64,000 nt of DNA from an uncultured Eubacterium sp. GTDB taxonomy: Bacteria; Bacillota; Clostridia; Lachnospirales; Lachnospiraceae. The notes under the pieces were generated by a model, which was not told the DNA's origin, did no database searches, and saw only the letters and a list, made by a program, of their open reading frames with translations. The stretch spans positions 1 through 64,000 of the forward strand of contig CAJTLS010000003.1 of assembly GCA_910577295.1 (NCBI GenBank), given 5' to 3'. Position numbers and translations under genes: made by a program. This document shows, in pieces, positions 42,172 through 51,435 of this stretch (the first letter of the stretch is position 1; each line of letters begins with the position of its first letter).

Positions 42172-42710
42172 AAATAGCAGTAATAGTAGGACACTCACTA
42201 CTGAAAAACGGGTCATATACAAGTGCGGACGGAAAAAGATATGGAGGATGTAATGAATATAAATGGAATCGTGCTTTTTCAAAGCAGCTTGTATCGGCGC
42301 TAAAAGCGAACGGGCATAAAGTCAAAAGAATTATTTGTCCGGAAAAGAAGTTTACATCGGCAGCGCAGGAGAAGAGTTATAAATTGAATTTGGTTAATTC
42401 GGGAGGATACGACCTAATTATCGAATTGCATTTAAACGCTGCTTCGGTAAATGCCAAAGGTACGGAGGTTCTTTATAAATCTGATGCCGGAAAGAAATAT
42501 GCACAGAAGATACAGAAGCAGTTATCTACGGTATTTACGAATCGTGGCATTAAAAGACGCAATGATTTGTACATGCTCAACAGCACAAAGCCGACGGCGC
42601 TCATTTTGGAGACGTTCTTTTGTACGAATAAGTCAGATTATAAAAAAGGGAAAGGACTGGCAAAAAGAAAGAAGCTTGCCGGATTAGTTGCCAAAGGAAT
42701 AGGAAAATAA
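42168..42710 (+). CDS. N-acetylmuramoyl-L-alanine amidase (endolysin)
   Basis: A 180-residue Amidase_3 enzyme that cuts the bond between muramic acid and the stem peptide. Zinc ligands are His9 (IVGHS), Glu30 (GCNEYKWN) and His88 (ELHLN), with catalytic Glu148 (ILETFF). There is no signal peptide and no cell-wall-binding domain, so it depends on the holin. TTG 42168 follows AAGGAGGG. Its place before the terminase genes, not after the tail genes, is unusual among Firmicute siphophages. Confidence 0.92.
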   Translation: MKIAVIVGHSLLKNGSYTSADGKRYGGCNEYKWNRAFSKQLVSALKANGHKVKRIICPEKKFTSAAQEKSYKLNLVNSGGYDLIIELHLNAASVNAKGTEVLYKSDAGKKYAQKIQKQLSTVFTNRGIKRRNDLYMLNSTKPTALILETFFCTNKSDYKKGKGLAKRKKLAGLVAKGIGK

Positions 42711-42750
42711 AGACAAAAGGGGCAGCAGAGCAAATCAAAGGGGGGATGAT

Positions 42751-43098
42751 ATGGCGAGAGACAAACCAGATATCAAACCCCAGTACAAATTAGTGGCAGC
42801 AAATTATATCGGGAAAGCTGCCGGAAATGCTGAAAAAGCGTGCATTATGGCAGGTTACTCAAAGTCATATGCGCGTGGAAATGCCTATAAAATAGTGGCA
42901 AGAAAAGACGTCCAAGAATATATGGAGTATCTACAAAGCGTTATAACACAACAGGGGGAAATAGCGTCAATTGAGGAAATACAAACATTTTGGACAACGA
43001 TAATGAATGACAAAGGAATTAAGCCGAGAGACCGGTTAAGGGCATCCGAGTTACTAGCAAAGGTGCAGGGAGCATTTAAAAAGGAGGAAGACTGGTGA
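42751..43098 (+). CDS. Terminase small subunit
   Basis: 115 residues with the Terminase_2 pattern: NAEKACIMAGYSKSYARGNA (HTH), ARKDVQEYMEYL, then a coiled region and PRDRLRASELLAKVQGAF. It recognises the packaging site and recruits the large subunit. Preceded by AAAGGGGGG-type site; overlaps the next start. Confidence 0.88.
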   Translation: MARDKPDIKPQYKLVAANYIGKAAGNAEKACIMAGYSKSYARGNAYKIVARKDVQEYMEYLQSVITQQGEIASIEEIQTFWTTIMNDKGIKPRDRLRASELLAKVQGAFKKEEDW

Positions 43099-43814
43099 GA
43101 ACATTAGCCACATTTTATAAATCCAAAGACTGGAGAAAACTGCTGCAAATAATCAAAACGGAGCGGCTTACGGCGTCTGGAGAGTTGATTTGTCAGCATT
43201 GCGGAAAACCGATTGTATATGCATATGATTGCATTGGACATCACAAAGTACCACTGACGGAAGAAAACGTCAATGATGTAACGATATCACTCAATCCGGA
43301 CAAGATTATGCTTGTACATCACCGGTGCCACAACCTGATACATAATAAGTTGCAACAGCAACAACAGAAAGTTTTTATTGTGTATGGTCCTCCATTAGCG
43401 GGAAAGAGCACCTATGTAAAAGAAGCGATGAATAATGGGGATATAGTACTTGATATAGACTCCATATGGGAGTGTGTGAGCGGGTTGCCGCGCTATATAA
43501 AACCGGCAAGACTTAACGCCGTTGTATTTGGGGTACGAGATTGTATTTTAGAATCGGTCAGGTACCGGCGCGGGAAATGGTTAAATGCATACATAATTGG
43601 AGGATATCCGCTTTCTTCCGAACGGGAAAGACTGTTATCGTTACTCGAAGCAGAAGAAATATTTATTGATACGAGCAGGGATGTTTGTCTACAACGGTTG
43701 GACATGGAAGAGGACGGAAGAGACAAAAAAGAATGGAAACGGTATATCGAACAATGGTTTGAGCGATATACCCCCCCCACTTTTGCCGGAACACAAGCCA
43801 TAGGAGAACTGTAG
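43095..43814 (+). CDS. HNH endonuclease fused to a P-loop kinase-like domain
   Basis: A 239-residue two-domain protein. Residues 1-85 are an HNH nuclease (C33xxC36, GHH at 48-50, VHHRCHNLIH around 74-83); residues 93-239 carry a Walker A GPPLAGKST (98-106) and a Gln-rich linker between, resembling small nucleotide or polynucleotide kinases. HNH proteins beside the terminase are required for cos-end cleavage in HK97-like phages; the kinase part is an addition of unknown purpose. GTG 43095 overlaps the terS stop. Confidence 0.88.
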   Translation: MRTLATFYKSKDWRKLLQIIKTERLTASGELICQHCGKPIVYAYDCIGHHKVPLTEENVNDVTISLNPDKIMLVHHRCHNLIHNKLQQQQQKVFIVYGPPLAGKSTYVKEAMNNGDIVLDIDSIWECVSGLPRYIKPARLNAVVFGVRDCILESVRYRRGKWLNAYIIGGYPLSSERERLLSLLEAEEIFIDTSRDVCLQRLDMEEDGRDKKEWKRYIEQWFERYTPPTFAGTQAIGEL

Positions 43815-43889
43815 AGCAGATTACGTCTCTCGCAAAAAAGGAAATTTTGAGATTTTTCAGTTTTCAAATTTTGGGAAAGGGGAAAGATA

Positions 43890-44444
43890 TTGAAAAATTA
43901 CATCCGGATTAATGTGGAATCCGATTTTTTCCCGATTGTATCCTATGACGACGGGGAAAACGCAGTCATTTTGATATTTGAAAACTATAAAACCGGAACA
44001 AAAATTGAGTTGTATCATGGCGGACTCTATTTTGGAAGAATAAATCTGAAAAAGGAAGCCGCAGAGTATGAATATAAAATTCCGGCGAACTATTGTTTTG
44101 ATGGACATATCATGCATATACGGGGAAGTGGAAGAGAAATCCACATCATAGGAGACGAAAAAGCGTTTAGCAATTTGAAACTGACAAAAAGGACAGACCG
44201 CATAATTGTATGCGAGGGAAACCTAAAAATCAGGAACCAGACAGGAGACGGAGAGTTGAAAAAGAAAGTTGTTTCCAAATTGCCGGATAAGTCGGAGGCA
44301 GATGCCAATACCATCTATTTTCTGGCAAAAAAATCAGAAGATAAAGAAGATGTTTACGAAGAATATGTACTAATCAACGGAGCGTGGGAACGGTTTAGCC
44401 AGCGGGAAGAAAAAGAGAATATAGATTTTTCAAATATGTTATAG
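43890..44444 (+). CDS. Putative fibre/baseplate-associated phage protein
   Basis: 184 residues from TTG 43890 (AAGGGGA upstream). Beta-rich N-terminal half (FFPIVSYDDGENAVILIFEN, GGLYFGRINLKKEA) and a charged C terminus (VYEEYVLINGAWERFSQREE). The end resembles regions of phage upper baseplate or fibre proteins. Next to two fibre-like genes. Low certainty. Confidence 0.5.
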   Translation: MKNYIRINVESDFFPIVSYDDGENAVILIFENYKTGTKIELYHGGLYFGRINLKKEAAEYEYKIPANYCFDGHIMHIRGSGREIHIIGDEKAFSNLKLTKRTDRIIVCEGNLKIRNQTGDGELKKKVVSKLPDKSEADANTIYFLAKKSEDKEDVYEEYVLINGAWERFSQREEKENIDFSNML

Positions 44445-44456
44445 GAGGAGCGGAAT

Positions 44457-44825
44457 ATGGGATATATCTCAAAAGAGTATTTAACGACACAATTCCAGAA
44501 TTTTGCTGACCGGATAAGCAATGTATTTGCCAAAAAAGCAGAGATAAGCAATATAAATAACACGGCAGATGCGACAAAGTTTGTAAAAGGCCTTAAGGAC
44601 CAGCGGCCGACGGAGCAAGGAGTAACAAAGCAGAATGTCGTATTTAGTTCGGCCAATATGGCAAAGAGTGATTTTACTAATGGAGGTTCAATTTTGGTGC
44701 ATCAATACGGAACAAGCAGTACCCCGGGAACGATGAAAATAATGGCAGCAAGTGTATTAAAAGATATTTTGTCAGTACCAGCACAGGACACGGGAAATAT
44801 TGATTTTTCTAAATACTTTGTTTGA
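44457..44825 (+). CDS. Fibre-like protein, paralogue 1
   Basis: 122 residues. The first 30 residues (MGYISKEYLTTQFQNFADRI) are nearly the same as in the next gene and resemble N-terminal segments of phage fibre proteins. The rest is rich in Ser, Thr and Asn. AGGAGGAG precedes ATG 44457. Confidence 0.6.
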   Translation: MGYISKEYLTTQFQNFADRISNVFAKKAEISNINNTADATKFVKGLKDQRPTEQGVTKQNVVFSSANMAKSDFTNGGSILVHQYGTSSTPGTMKIMAASVLKDILSVPAQDTGNIDFSKYFV

Positions 44826-44836
44826 GGGGTGAACAA

Positions 44837-45289
44837 ATGGGTTTTGTTTCGAAACAGTATTTGCAGACACAATTTCAAAATTTTGCCACACGGATTTCGG
44901 ATGTATTTGCCAAAAAAGGAACAACAAATAACTCATTTAGTGGTTATGAAGAGGGTACTTGGACACCAAAACATGGTTACACGGCAGACCCAACACAATT
45001 TATGCTCACAAACGGAGAGTATACCAAAATAGGAAATATTGTTGTTGCAAGGTGTAAAGTTGCTCCGGGGGCCAAAGATGGAGATTATGGTATATACATA
45101 AGTAAAGCCTCAACGCCGTTTGTAATGAAGCATTTTATATTAGCAACATTGCAGGAGATATATAACGGTAAAAAAACTGATGGGTGCGAGGTAGGCGCGA
45201 TAGGCTCTGTTTATTTTGGGTCAAAGGCATTTTCGCATAGTAACAGTGAGCTGACGACTTATTATGTAACCATTATGTATGCTATTTAA
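44837..45289 (+). CDS. Fibre-like / receptor-binding candidate, paralogue 2
   Basis: 150 residues from ATG 44837 (GAGGGG upstream). It shares the N-terminal segment with the preceding gene (MGFVSKQYLQTQFQNFATRI) and then has GTWTPKHGYTADPTQFMLTN and GEYTKIGNIVVARCKV, a beta-sandwich pattern seen at the C termini of phage tail fibres. This would suit host binding. The position between small and large terminase genes is unexpected. Confidence 0.65.
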   Translation: MGFVSKQYLQTQFQNFATRISDVFAKKGTTNNSFSGYEEGTWTPKHGYTADPTQFMLTNGEYTKIGNIVVARCKVAPGAKDGDYGIYISKASTPFVMKHFILATLQEIYNGKKTDGCEVGAIGSVYFGSKAFSHSNSELTTYYVTIMYAI

Positions 45290-45303
45290 GCGGAGGGCGG
45301 ACT

Positions 45304-45549
45304 ATGCAGCTAAAAAAGATAGTAGATATGCTGACAGAAGAAAGCGTCAGTATTGTAACACAAAAATATATGCAGTATGAGGGTGAGACGGTTCAGGTTG
45401 GCAAAAACCACAGGAAGGGTTATAGCAATTCGGCGGCGGGAAGAACAGAACTGGCAAGGGAAGAACCAAAAGAAGTCGTTGAGGCGGTGTTTGCTATATG
45501 GGGAGATACGCCAACGGTATTGGGCGAGGCGCAGGAAAATGAAGAATAG
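45304..45549 (+). CDS. Small hypothetical phage protein
   Basis: 81 residues (LKKIVDMLTEESVSIVTQKY start, acidic end). ATG 45304 has GGAGGGCGG upstream; the stop overlaps the next gene by 11 bases. Unknown function. Confidence 0.6.
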   Translation: MQLKKIVDMLTEESVSIVTQKYMQYEGETVQVGKNHRKGYSNSAAGRTELAREEPKEVVEAVFAIWGDTPTVLGEAQENEE

Positions 45550-45868
45550 AAGAAAAGAAAAGTTACTGTCCTTATGTGGAGACGATAAAACACAGGTTTT
45601 GCAACTGGTAGATGAATTAGTATTTTTGGAAACACAACTGGAGGAAATAAAGAAATTACCATTTTACAAAGTACACCCGCAAATCAGGGAAAAGCAGAAG
45701 CTTTTACCGGCCGGGAAAATATATAAAGAACTTTTGCAGCAATACAATGCGTGCTTAAAGTTATTTGCCAGCATAACAGGGATTGAAATGGATGACGAAG
45801 AAACTCCGTTGAGAAAGTGGGTGAAAGAATATGCTAATCAAAAACAGAAAAATATGGACGCCGGATAA
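45539..45868 (+). CDS. Terminase-associated phage protein (P27-like)
   Basis: 109 residues: VLQLVDELVFLETQLEEIKK, PAGKIYKELLQQYNACLKLF and ETPLRKWVKEYAN. This type occurs immediately before the large terminase in many Firmicute phages and resembles P27-family small-terminase-like proteins. With another small terminase at 42751, its exact job is unclear. ATG 45539 overlaps the gene before; TerL starts 38 bases before its stop. Confidence 0.65.
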   Translation: MKNRRKEKLLSLCGDDKTQVLQLVDELVFLETQLEEIKKLPFYKVHPQIREKQKLLPAGKIYKELLQQYNACLKLFASITGIEMDDEETPLRKWVKEYANQKQKNMDAG

Positions 45869-47558
45869 TTCTTTTTTGCTGGAGTACCGTGAGCGGATAA
45901 AATGCGGAGAAATTATTGCCGGACAAGAATTAATCATGGAACTTGATAATCTGGCAGAGGACTTTAACGACGATACATATTTTTACGATACGGATGATGC
46001 TAACCTGCGGATGGATTTTATGGAGCGTTGTGTACGTTTGACAAAATCACCGTATTACAACAAGCCGATGAGGCTGATGCTTTGGCAAAAAGCATTTATT
46101 GAGGCGGTTTACTCCTTTAAGATGGCGGTGGAGAGTAAAGATTTAGGGATGGTAATTGACCGGTTTAAAAAAATCCTTTTACTGATTGCCCGTAAAAATG
46201 CAAAGAGTGAGACTTGCTCGGCAATTGGTTTGTCCGAGCTGGTTGTTGGAAATGAAGGGTCCGATTTAGTATGTGCGTCAAACGACGATAACCAAGCGTC
46301 CATTACATATGACGCAATAGACACCATGAGAAAACTAATAGACCCTGACGACAAAGACACAAAAAGAAACCAGAGATTTATTATCAACAAAACCAATAAT
46401 TCAAAGATTTTTAAGTTATCAGAAAGAACAAGAAACAAAGAGGGAAGAAACATCGATTTTGCAATTATTGATGAAGTACATGAAATGATTACCAATACGA
46501 TAGCAAAATCAATCGAGCAGTCGCAAAGTCTCAAAGATAATCCTAAATTTTTTGAAATTACGACAGAGGGATTTGTCTTTGAGGGCTACCTTGATGAAGA
46601 ACTGGCAGCCGGAAGAAAAATAATCAACAAAGAAGATGATACCATGGCCGGAAAAAGAATGCTGCCATGGTTTTACACACAGGACAGCGAACAAGAAATA
46701 TTTACAAATCCAAAATCATGGATGAAAAGCAATCCGACACTGGGGATTATAAAAAAGCAATCCTATCTGGAGGAGCAGGTTGAGAAAGCAAAAACATCAA
46801 AGGCAGAACGGATATTCATTTTGTCAAAAGATTTTAACATAAAGCAAAACAGTGTTCAGGCGTGGCTGAATAGGGAAGATTATACCTATGAAGCAAAATT
46901 TGATATAGAAGATTTTCGTGGCAGCTATTGTTTGGGTGCGGTAGATTTAGCAGAAACAACTGATTTGACTTCGGCGAAAATTTTGTTGATGAAACCGGGA
47001 GACAAAACAAAGTATATATACGGCAAATATTTTATTCCGGAAGGAAAATTGAAAAAATCGGACGATAAGAATGCCGGAGCTAATTATCTGGAGTGGGCAA
47101 AACAAGGATACATAGAAATTTTAGAGGGGAACGATGTAGATGCATCCGTTGTGGCAGATTGGTTTTTTAAGGAGTTATATAAAAAATATAATATCCTGTT
47201 ACTCAGGTGTGGATACGACCAAAAATTTTCGCGGGATTTTATTAGACGTATGGGGGAGTACGGAGCGACAAAAGAAACAGAAGAGCTTGTAATGATATTG
47301 CAAAATGCGCAGACGTTATCCGGCGCAATAAAATTGTGTGAAGCAGATTTTAAAAGTCAAATCATTAACTATAATGAAAATCCGGTAGACCGGTGGTGTC
47401 TGAAAAATTCGTCAGTCAAAATAGATGAAAAAGGAAACTACTTGTGTGTCAGAACCAAGACATCGGAAAAGATTGACGGAGCCGTATCATTAATAATTTT
47501 GTATGAAATGTACAGAAGATACCGTTCCGAGTTTAGAAAAAAAGCGGAAAGGAAGTGA
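45831..47558 (+). CDS. Terminase large subunit
   Basis: A 575-residue packaging motor. ATPase domain: LMLWQKAFIEAVY, Walker A variant RKNAKSE (121-127), Walker B FAIIDEVHEM (about 210-220) and coupling motif FEITTEGF. The C-terminal RNase H-like nuclease has acidic residues in GAVDLAETTDLTSA (about 365) and CGYDQKFSRDF. It belongs to the HK97-type Terminase_1 group. Normal length. Confidence 0.95.
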   Translation: MLIKNRKIWTPDNSFLLEYRERIKCGEIIAGQELIMELDNLAEDFNDDTYFYDTDDANLRMDFMERCVRLTKSPYYNKPMRLMLWQKAFIEAVYSFKMAVESKDLGMVIDRFKKILLLIARKNAKSETCSAIGLSELVVGNEGSDLVCASNDDNQASITYDAIDTMRKLIDPDDKDTKRNQRFIINKTNNSKIFKLSERTRNKEGRNIDFAIIDEVHEMITNTIAKSIEQSQSLKDNPKFFEITTEGFVFEGYLDEELAAGRKIINKEDDTMAGKRMLPWFYTQDSEQEIFTNPKSWMKSNPTLGIIKKQSYLEEQVEKAKTSKAERIFILSKDFNIKQNSVQAWLNREDYTYEAKFDIEDFRGSYCLGAVDLAETTDLTSAKILLMKPGDKTKYIYGKYFIPEGKLKKSDDKNAGANYLEWAKQGYIEILEGNDVDASVVADWFFKELYKKYNILLLRCGYDQKFSRDFIRRMGEYGATKETEELVMILQNAQTLSGAIKLCEADFKSQIINYNENPVDRWCLKNSSVKIDEKGNYLCVRTKTSEKIDGAVSLIILYEMYRRYRSEFRKKAERK

Positions 47559-47562
47559 GACC

Positions 47563-48795
47563 GTGGGTTGGATAAAGGATACGTTAAAAAAGGCTTTTTT
47601 AAAAAAAGGTATGGTTTATGCGGATACACTAAGCGGGAATGTTCCGGTATTTTCGCAGTTTGGACAAAATATCTACGCATCGGATGTTGTGCAACAGGCA
47701 GTAACGTGCATAGTCACGGAAATGAGCAAATTGCAGCCAACACATATCAAAAAAAATGGGGATGATTTAATACCGGTTATAGGACAAGACAGCTTGCAGG
47801 GGATTTTGAATAATCCTAATCCGTTAATGACAAAGACGGACTTTCTGGAGAAAGTGACATGGCAGCTTATGTTGAATCATAATGCATTTATCGTACCGGT
47901 ATTTAAACAATGGAAAGAAAGCAAGAAAATAAAAAGAAAATATATGGCCTTGTATCCCATTCAGCCGCTTCAGGTTGATTTCATTGAGGACGCAAGAGGC
48001 ACATTGTTTGTAAAATTTTTGTTTGCTAATAACTTTGAAACTACGCTGCCATACGCAGACGTTATCCATATACGAAAAAATTTTGCAGTAAGTGAATATA
48101 TGGGAGGAAATGAGAGCGGACAGCCGGATAATGCGGCGCTACTCCAGACATTACAGTTAAATAGTGACTTGTTAAAAGGGATTTCCATGGCAATGAAAAC
48201 ATCTTTTAATATCAATGGTATTTTGCAAGTAGGGTCAATCATAGTAGAAGACGACGTAAAAAAAGAAATAAGAGAATTTGAGAAAAAATTACAAGAATCC
48301 AAAAGCGGGATTTTACCAATGGATATGAAAAGTACATATACAAAGCTACCGCGTGATATAAAACTTGTAGATTCGGAAACGTTGAAATTTATCGACGAAA
48401 AAATATTGCGTTTTTTTGGTATCTCATTACCTATATTGACCGGAGATTACACAAAAGAACAATATGAGGCATTTTATCAGAAAGCAATCGAACCATTAGT
48501 TAATAAATATACGGAAGCATTCACAAAAACGCTTTTTCTTCCAGAAGAAAAGGAATTTGGAAATGAAGTCATATTTTTTCCGAAAGATTTAATTTTTATG
48601 AGTGTTGACCAAACATTAGAAATGGTGCGGTTGTTAGGAGACAGCGGCTCGTTGTTTGAAAATGAAAAAAGAAAGTTTTTTGGACTACGGCCACTCAAAG
48701 AGCTGGAGGGCGTAAGAGTACAATCGCTAAATTATGCAAATGTAAATATAGCCGGACAGTATCAAATGAAAAAAGGAGGGGAAAAGGTAAGTTGA
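47563..48795 (+). CDS. Portal protein
   Basis: A 410-residue HK97-family portal protein: SDVVQQAVTCIVTEMSKLQP, GILNNPNPLMTKTDFLEKV, LMLNHNAFIVPVF and FFGISLPILTGDYTKEQYEA. Twelve copies form the DNA gate of the head. GTG 47563 has AAGGAAGTGAG upstream; the longer start at 47503 lies inside terL and is unlikely. Confidence 0.93.
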   Translation: MGWIKDTLKKAFLKKGMVYADTLSGNVPVFSQFGQNIYASDVVQQAVTCIVTEMSKLQPTHIKKNGDDLIPVIGQDSLQGILNNPNPLMTKTDFLEKVTWQLMLNHNAFIVPVFKQWKESKKIKRKYMALYPIQPLQVDFIEDARGTLFVKFLFANNFETTLPYADVIHIRKNFAVSEYMGGNESGQPDNAALLQTLQLNSDLLKGISMAMKTSFNINGILQVGSIIVEDDVKKEIREFEKKLQESKSGILPMDMKSTYTKLPRDIKLVDSETLKFIDEKILRFFGISLPILTGDYTKEQYEAFYQKAIEPLVNKYTEAFTKTLFLPEEKEFGNEVIFFPKDLIFMSVDQTLEMVRLLGDSGSLFENEKRKFFGLRPLKELEGVRVQSLNYANVNIAGQYQMKKGGEKVS

Positions 48796-49445
48796 AAAAA
48801 GAACTGGAGAATAGAGGATACCTGTTTGAGATAAGAGCAGAACACAACGAGAAGCACGGCGACTACATAGAGGGGCGGCCCATCGTATACGACAAACCAA
48901 CAGACATCGGAGGAATGTTTGAGGAAACTATCTGCGCCGGGGCATTGGATAAAGCGGATTTAGAAGACGTACGATTTTTAGTGAATCACGATGTAAGTAA
49001 AATCCCGTTAGCGAGGTCAAGACGAAACAACGAAAACTCGACCATGCAGTTAGTCGTTGATAAACAAGGGTTATCAATCCGCGTGAATTTAGACACGGAA
49101 AACAATGCAGAGGCAAAAGCGTTGTATAGTGCCGTTAAGCGTGGCGACATAACAGGAATGAGCTTTTTGTTTAAGATAGAAAAGGAACACTGGGAGGATT
49201 TGGATAAGGACTACCCGAAACGATTTGTAATAGCAATTTCAACCGTAATCGAAGTATCCGCGGTGACATTTCCGGCGTATAAGGATACGGAAATTACGGC
49301 AAGAAATAAAGAGGCGTTGGACAACGCCAAAAAGGCGGTGGAGACTGCAAGAGCCGACGCCGGAACGCTGGAAAGCGAAAGGCAGCAGGACAAAAGGCAA
49401 TTAGAATTATGGAAAGAAAAGAACAAAATATTAGGAGGATTTTAA
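48792..49445 (+). CDS. HK97-type prohead protease
   Basis: A 217-residue S78-family serine protease that processes the capsid. Motifs: GRPIVYDKPTDIGG near the start, catalytic His66 in FLVNHD and Ser124 in GMSFLF. TTG 48792 overlaps the portal stop. The C-terminal coiled coil is rich in Glu, Ala and Lys. Confidence 0.92.
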   Translation: MKKELENRGYLFEIRAEHNEKHGDYIEGRPIVYDKPTDIGGMFEETICAGALDKADLEDVRFLVNHDVSKIPLARSRRNNENSTMQLVVDKQGLSIRVNLDTENNAEAKALYSAVKRGDITGMSFLFKIEKEHWEDLDKDYPKRFVIAISTVIEVSAVTFPAYKDTEITARNKEALDNAKKAVETARADAGTLESERQQDKRQLELWKEKNKILGGF

Positions 49446-49446
49446 A

Positions 49447-50793
49447 ATGAACAGAAAAGATATTTTGAAACGGAAACAGAAAAGATATGAGGAAAAGCGG
49501 GCGGAATTAGTAAAACGCTCCAACGAATCAGAAGACGTAAATGAGGTACGAGCAATACACGAACAATTGCAGGATATTGCCGACGAACTACGAGATATCG
49601 CTGACGAATTGTCAGCACTGGAGGAAAACGAAGAGGGTCAGGGCGAGACAGGTCAGGAAGAAGCTGGCGAAAAAGAGGGAAGAAGTATAAATCAGGACGT
49701 ACCAAGCGGCGCAGAAGTCCGAGGCGGCCAGATTGTGGGCGCATTCCGGCAGCAATCAATTAATACAAATAGCGAAGAAATCGAACCGACGGATACGAAA
49801 GAGTACAGAACCGCATTTATGGAATTTGTGTGCAGGGGGACTCCGATACCGGAAAACCTCAGGGCAGAGGTGCCGCAATTGCGGGCGAATGAGGTGACAA
49901 CAACGACAGATACAAGCGCCGTTATCCCTACGACACTGATGAACAAAATTGTCGAGAAAATGGAAACTTACGGCAATGTATGGGCGAGGGTAACGAAAAC
50001 CAACATACAAGGGGGCGTAGAAATACCGGTTTTAACACTAAAACCGGAAGCCACTTGGATAGGAGAGAGCAATAGCAGCGACGACAAAAAAGTTAAAGCG
50101 GATGAAAAAATATCCTTTAGTTATTATGGCATTGAGTGTAAGATTGCGCAAACACTGTTAGCCAATGTTGTCACCCTGGAAATATTCCAAAACAAATTTG
50201 TCCAGTTATCGACAGAAGCAATTATAAAAGGAATTGAAAAAGCGATATTTGTCGGCTCGGGAAGCGGCCAGCCTACGGGAATATTAAAAGAATCGCGGGT
50301 ACCGAAAGAAAATATTATAACGATGAAGCCGGAAGATATGACTTGGGATGGATGGCATAAAAAAGTAAAGGCAAAAATGAAAAAAGCATACAGAAACGGC
50401 CAGTTTTATATGAGCCAAGGTACATGGGATGGCACGATAAACGGTATGGTAGATACTACCGGACAGCCGATTGCCCGTGTTAATTACGGTATCGATGGAA
50501 AAGAAATCAACCGCTTTCTGGGCAAAGAAGTGGAGACAGTGGAAGAGGAAATTTTGCAGGATTATGAAAACGCAAAGACAGGTGATGTATTTGCCGTATT
50601 TATCAATATGTCCAATTATGCCGTTAATTCCAATTTAAAAATGATAACCGTTAAGTGGATAGACAACGATACAAATCAGGTAAAAAATAAAAATATCATG
50701 ATTTGCGACGGAAAACTGATTGACCCTAATGGCGTACTGATTATTAAAAAAGGTGCAGCCACGACAAGTACATCAACAAATACGCAACAGTGA
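49447..50793 (+). CDS. Major capsid protein, HK97 fold
   Basis: A 448-residue capsid precursor. The first about 90 residues are a charged coiled coil (delta/scaffold domain) probably removed by the protease upstream; the mature part begins after residue 110 and has TDTSAVIPTTLMNKIVEKME, VEIPVLTLKPEATWIGES, FVGSGSGQPTGIL and VNSNLKMITVKWIDND, as in HK97 gp5 relatives. AGGAGG precedes ATG 49447. Confidence 0.93.
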   Translation: MNRKDILKRKQKRYEEKRAELVKRSNESEDVNEVRAIHEQLQDIADELRDIADELSALEENEEGQGETGQEEAGEKEGRSINQDVPSGAEVRGGQIVGAFRQQSINTNSEEIEPTDTKEYRTAFMEFVCRGTPIPENLRAEVPQLRANEVTTTTDTSAVIPTTLMNKIVEKMETYGNVWARVTKTNIQGGVEIPVLTLKPEATWIGESNSSDDKKVKADEKISFSYYGIECKIAQTLLANVVTLEIFQNKFVQLSTEAIIKGIEKAIFVGSGSGQPTGILKESRVPKENIITMKPEDMTWDGWHKKVKAKMKKAYRNGQFYMSQGTWDGTINGMVDTTGQPIARVNYGIDGKEINRFLGKEVETVEEEILQDYENAKTGDVFAVFINMSNYAVNSNLKMITVKWIDNDTNQVKNKNIMICDGKLIDPNGVLIIKKGAATTSTSTNTQQ

Positions 50794-50818
50794 CAAAAAG
50801 AGACAGGGGTGACGTTAT

Positions 50819-51097
50819 ATGACTCAAGAGGAACAATTGCAGGCAGTCAAAGAGGGCATGAATATCAGCGGCGATTATCAGGATAAAGCGTTGTTGGTTT
50901 ATCTCCGGGAGGCCAGAGAGTATTTGCTAGATGCCGGCGTATCAAAAGAAATTTTGGATACAGAAAAGGCAATTGGGATACTGGCGCGGGGCGTTACGGA
51001 TTTATGGAATTATGGAGCCGGAAACGGGAAATTATCCCCGTATTTTAAAGAGCGGGCAATCCAGCTTATCTATAAATCAAAGGAGGGAAATGAGTGA
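50819..51097 (+). CDS. Head-tail connector (gp6-like)
   Basis: 92 residues, helical, with YLREAREYLLDAGVSKEILD and ARGVTDLWNYGAG, typical of HK97 gp6-like adaptor proteins that join portal and tail. AGGGGTGA precedes ATG 50819. Confidence 0.82.
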   Translation: MTQEEQLQAVKEGMNISGDYQDKALLVYLREAREYLLDAGVSKEILDTEKAIGILARGVTDLWNYGAGNGKLSPYFKERAIQLIYKSKEGNE

Positions 51098-51435
51098 AAG
51101 AGTTTAAACCGGACACGCCCTATAATGTTGCCGCAGTCTTGCAAATTCCCGCGGATAAATATATCAAGGGTGTTCTGAAAAAAGTTTATCCGGATGATGG
51201 GGAAATGATTTACATATCATTCCGGACGTTTGGCGGAAGTGAAACAAAATCAAATGGCGTAACGGTAGTAGAGGATACGGGAACAGTAGAAACATGGTAC
51301 CGGCCGGATATCAAAAGCAACTGCCGACTGCTCATCAACGGAATGCCATATGAAATTTTAGGAACGCCGGAAAACATCGGCAACCGGAATATGTGGCTGG
51401 TGTTTAAGGTGCGGGCCGTAAAAGGGGGTGCATAA
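51094..51435 (+). CDS. Head closure/stopper protein
   Basis: 113 residues, beta-rich (GTVETWYRPDIKSNCRLLIN, then YEILGTPENI), resembling SPP1 gp16 or phage head-tail adaptor proteins. GTG 51094 lies in the stop of the previous gene; position fits the stopper. Confidence 0.8.
   Translation: MKEFKPDTPYNVAAVLQIPADKYIKGVLKKVYPDDGEMIYISFRTFGGSETKSNGVTVVEDTGTVETWYRPDIKSNCRLLINGMPYEILGTPENIGNRNMWLVFKVRAVKGGA

Noticed and set aside
44822..45289. Variable-repeat or reverse-transcriptase-based diversification of the fibre genes
   Set aside because: No reverse transcriptase gene or paired template/variable repeat was found anywhere in the window.
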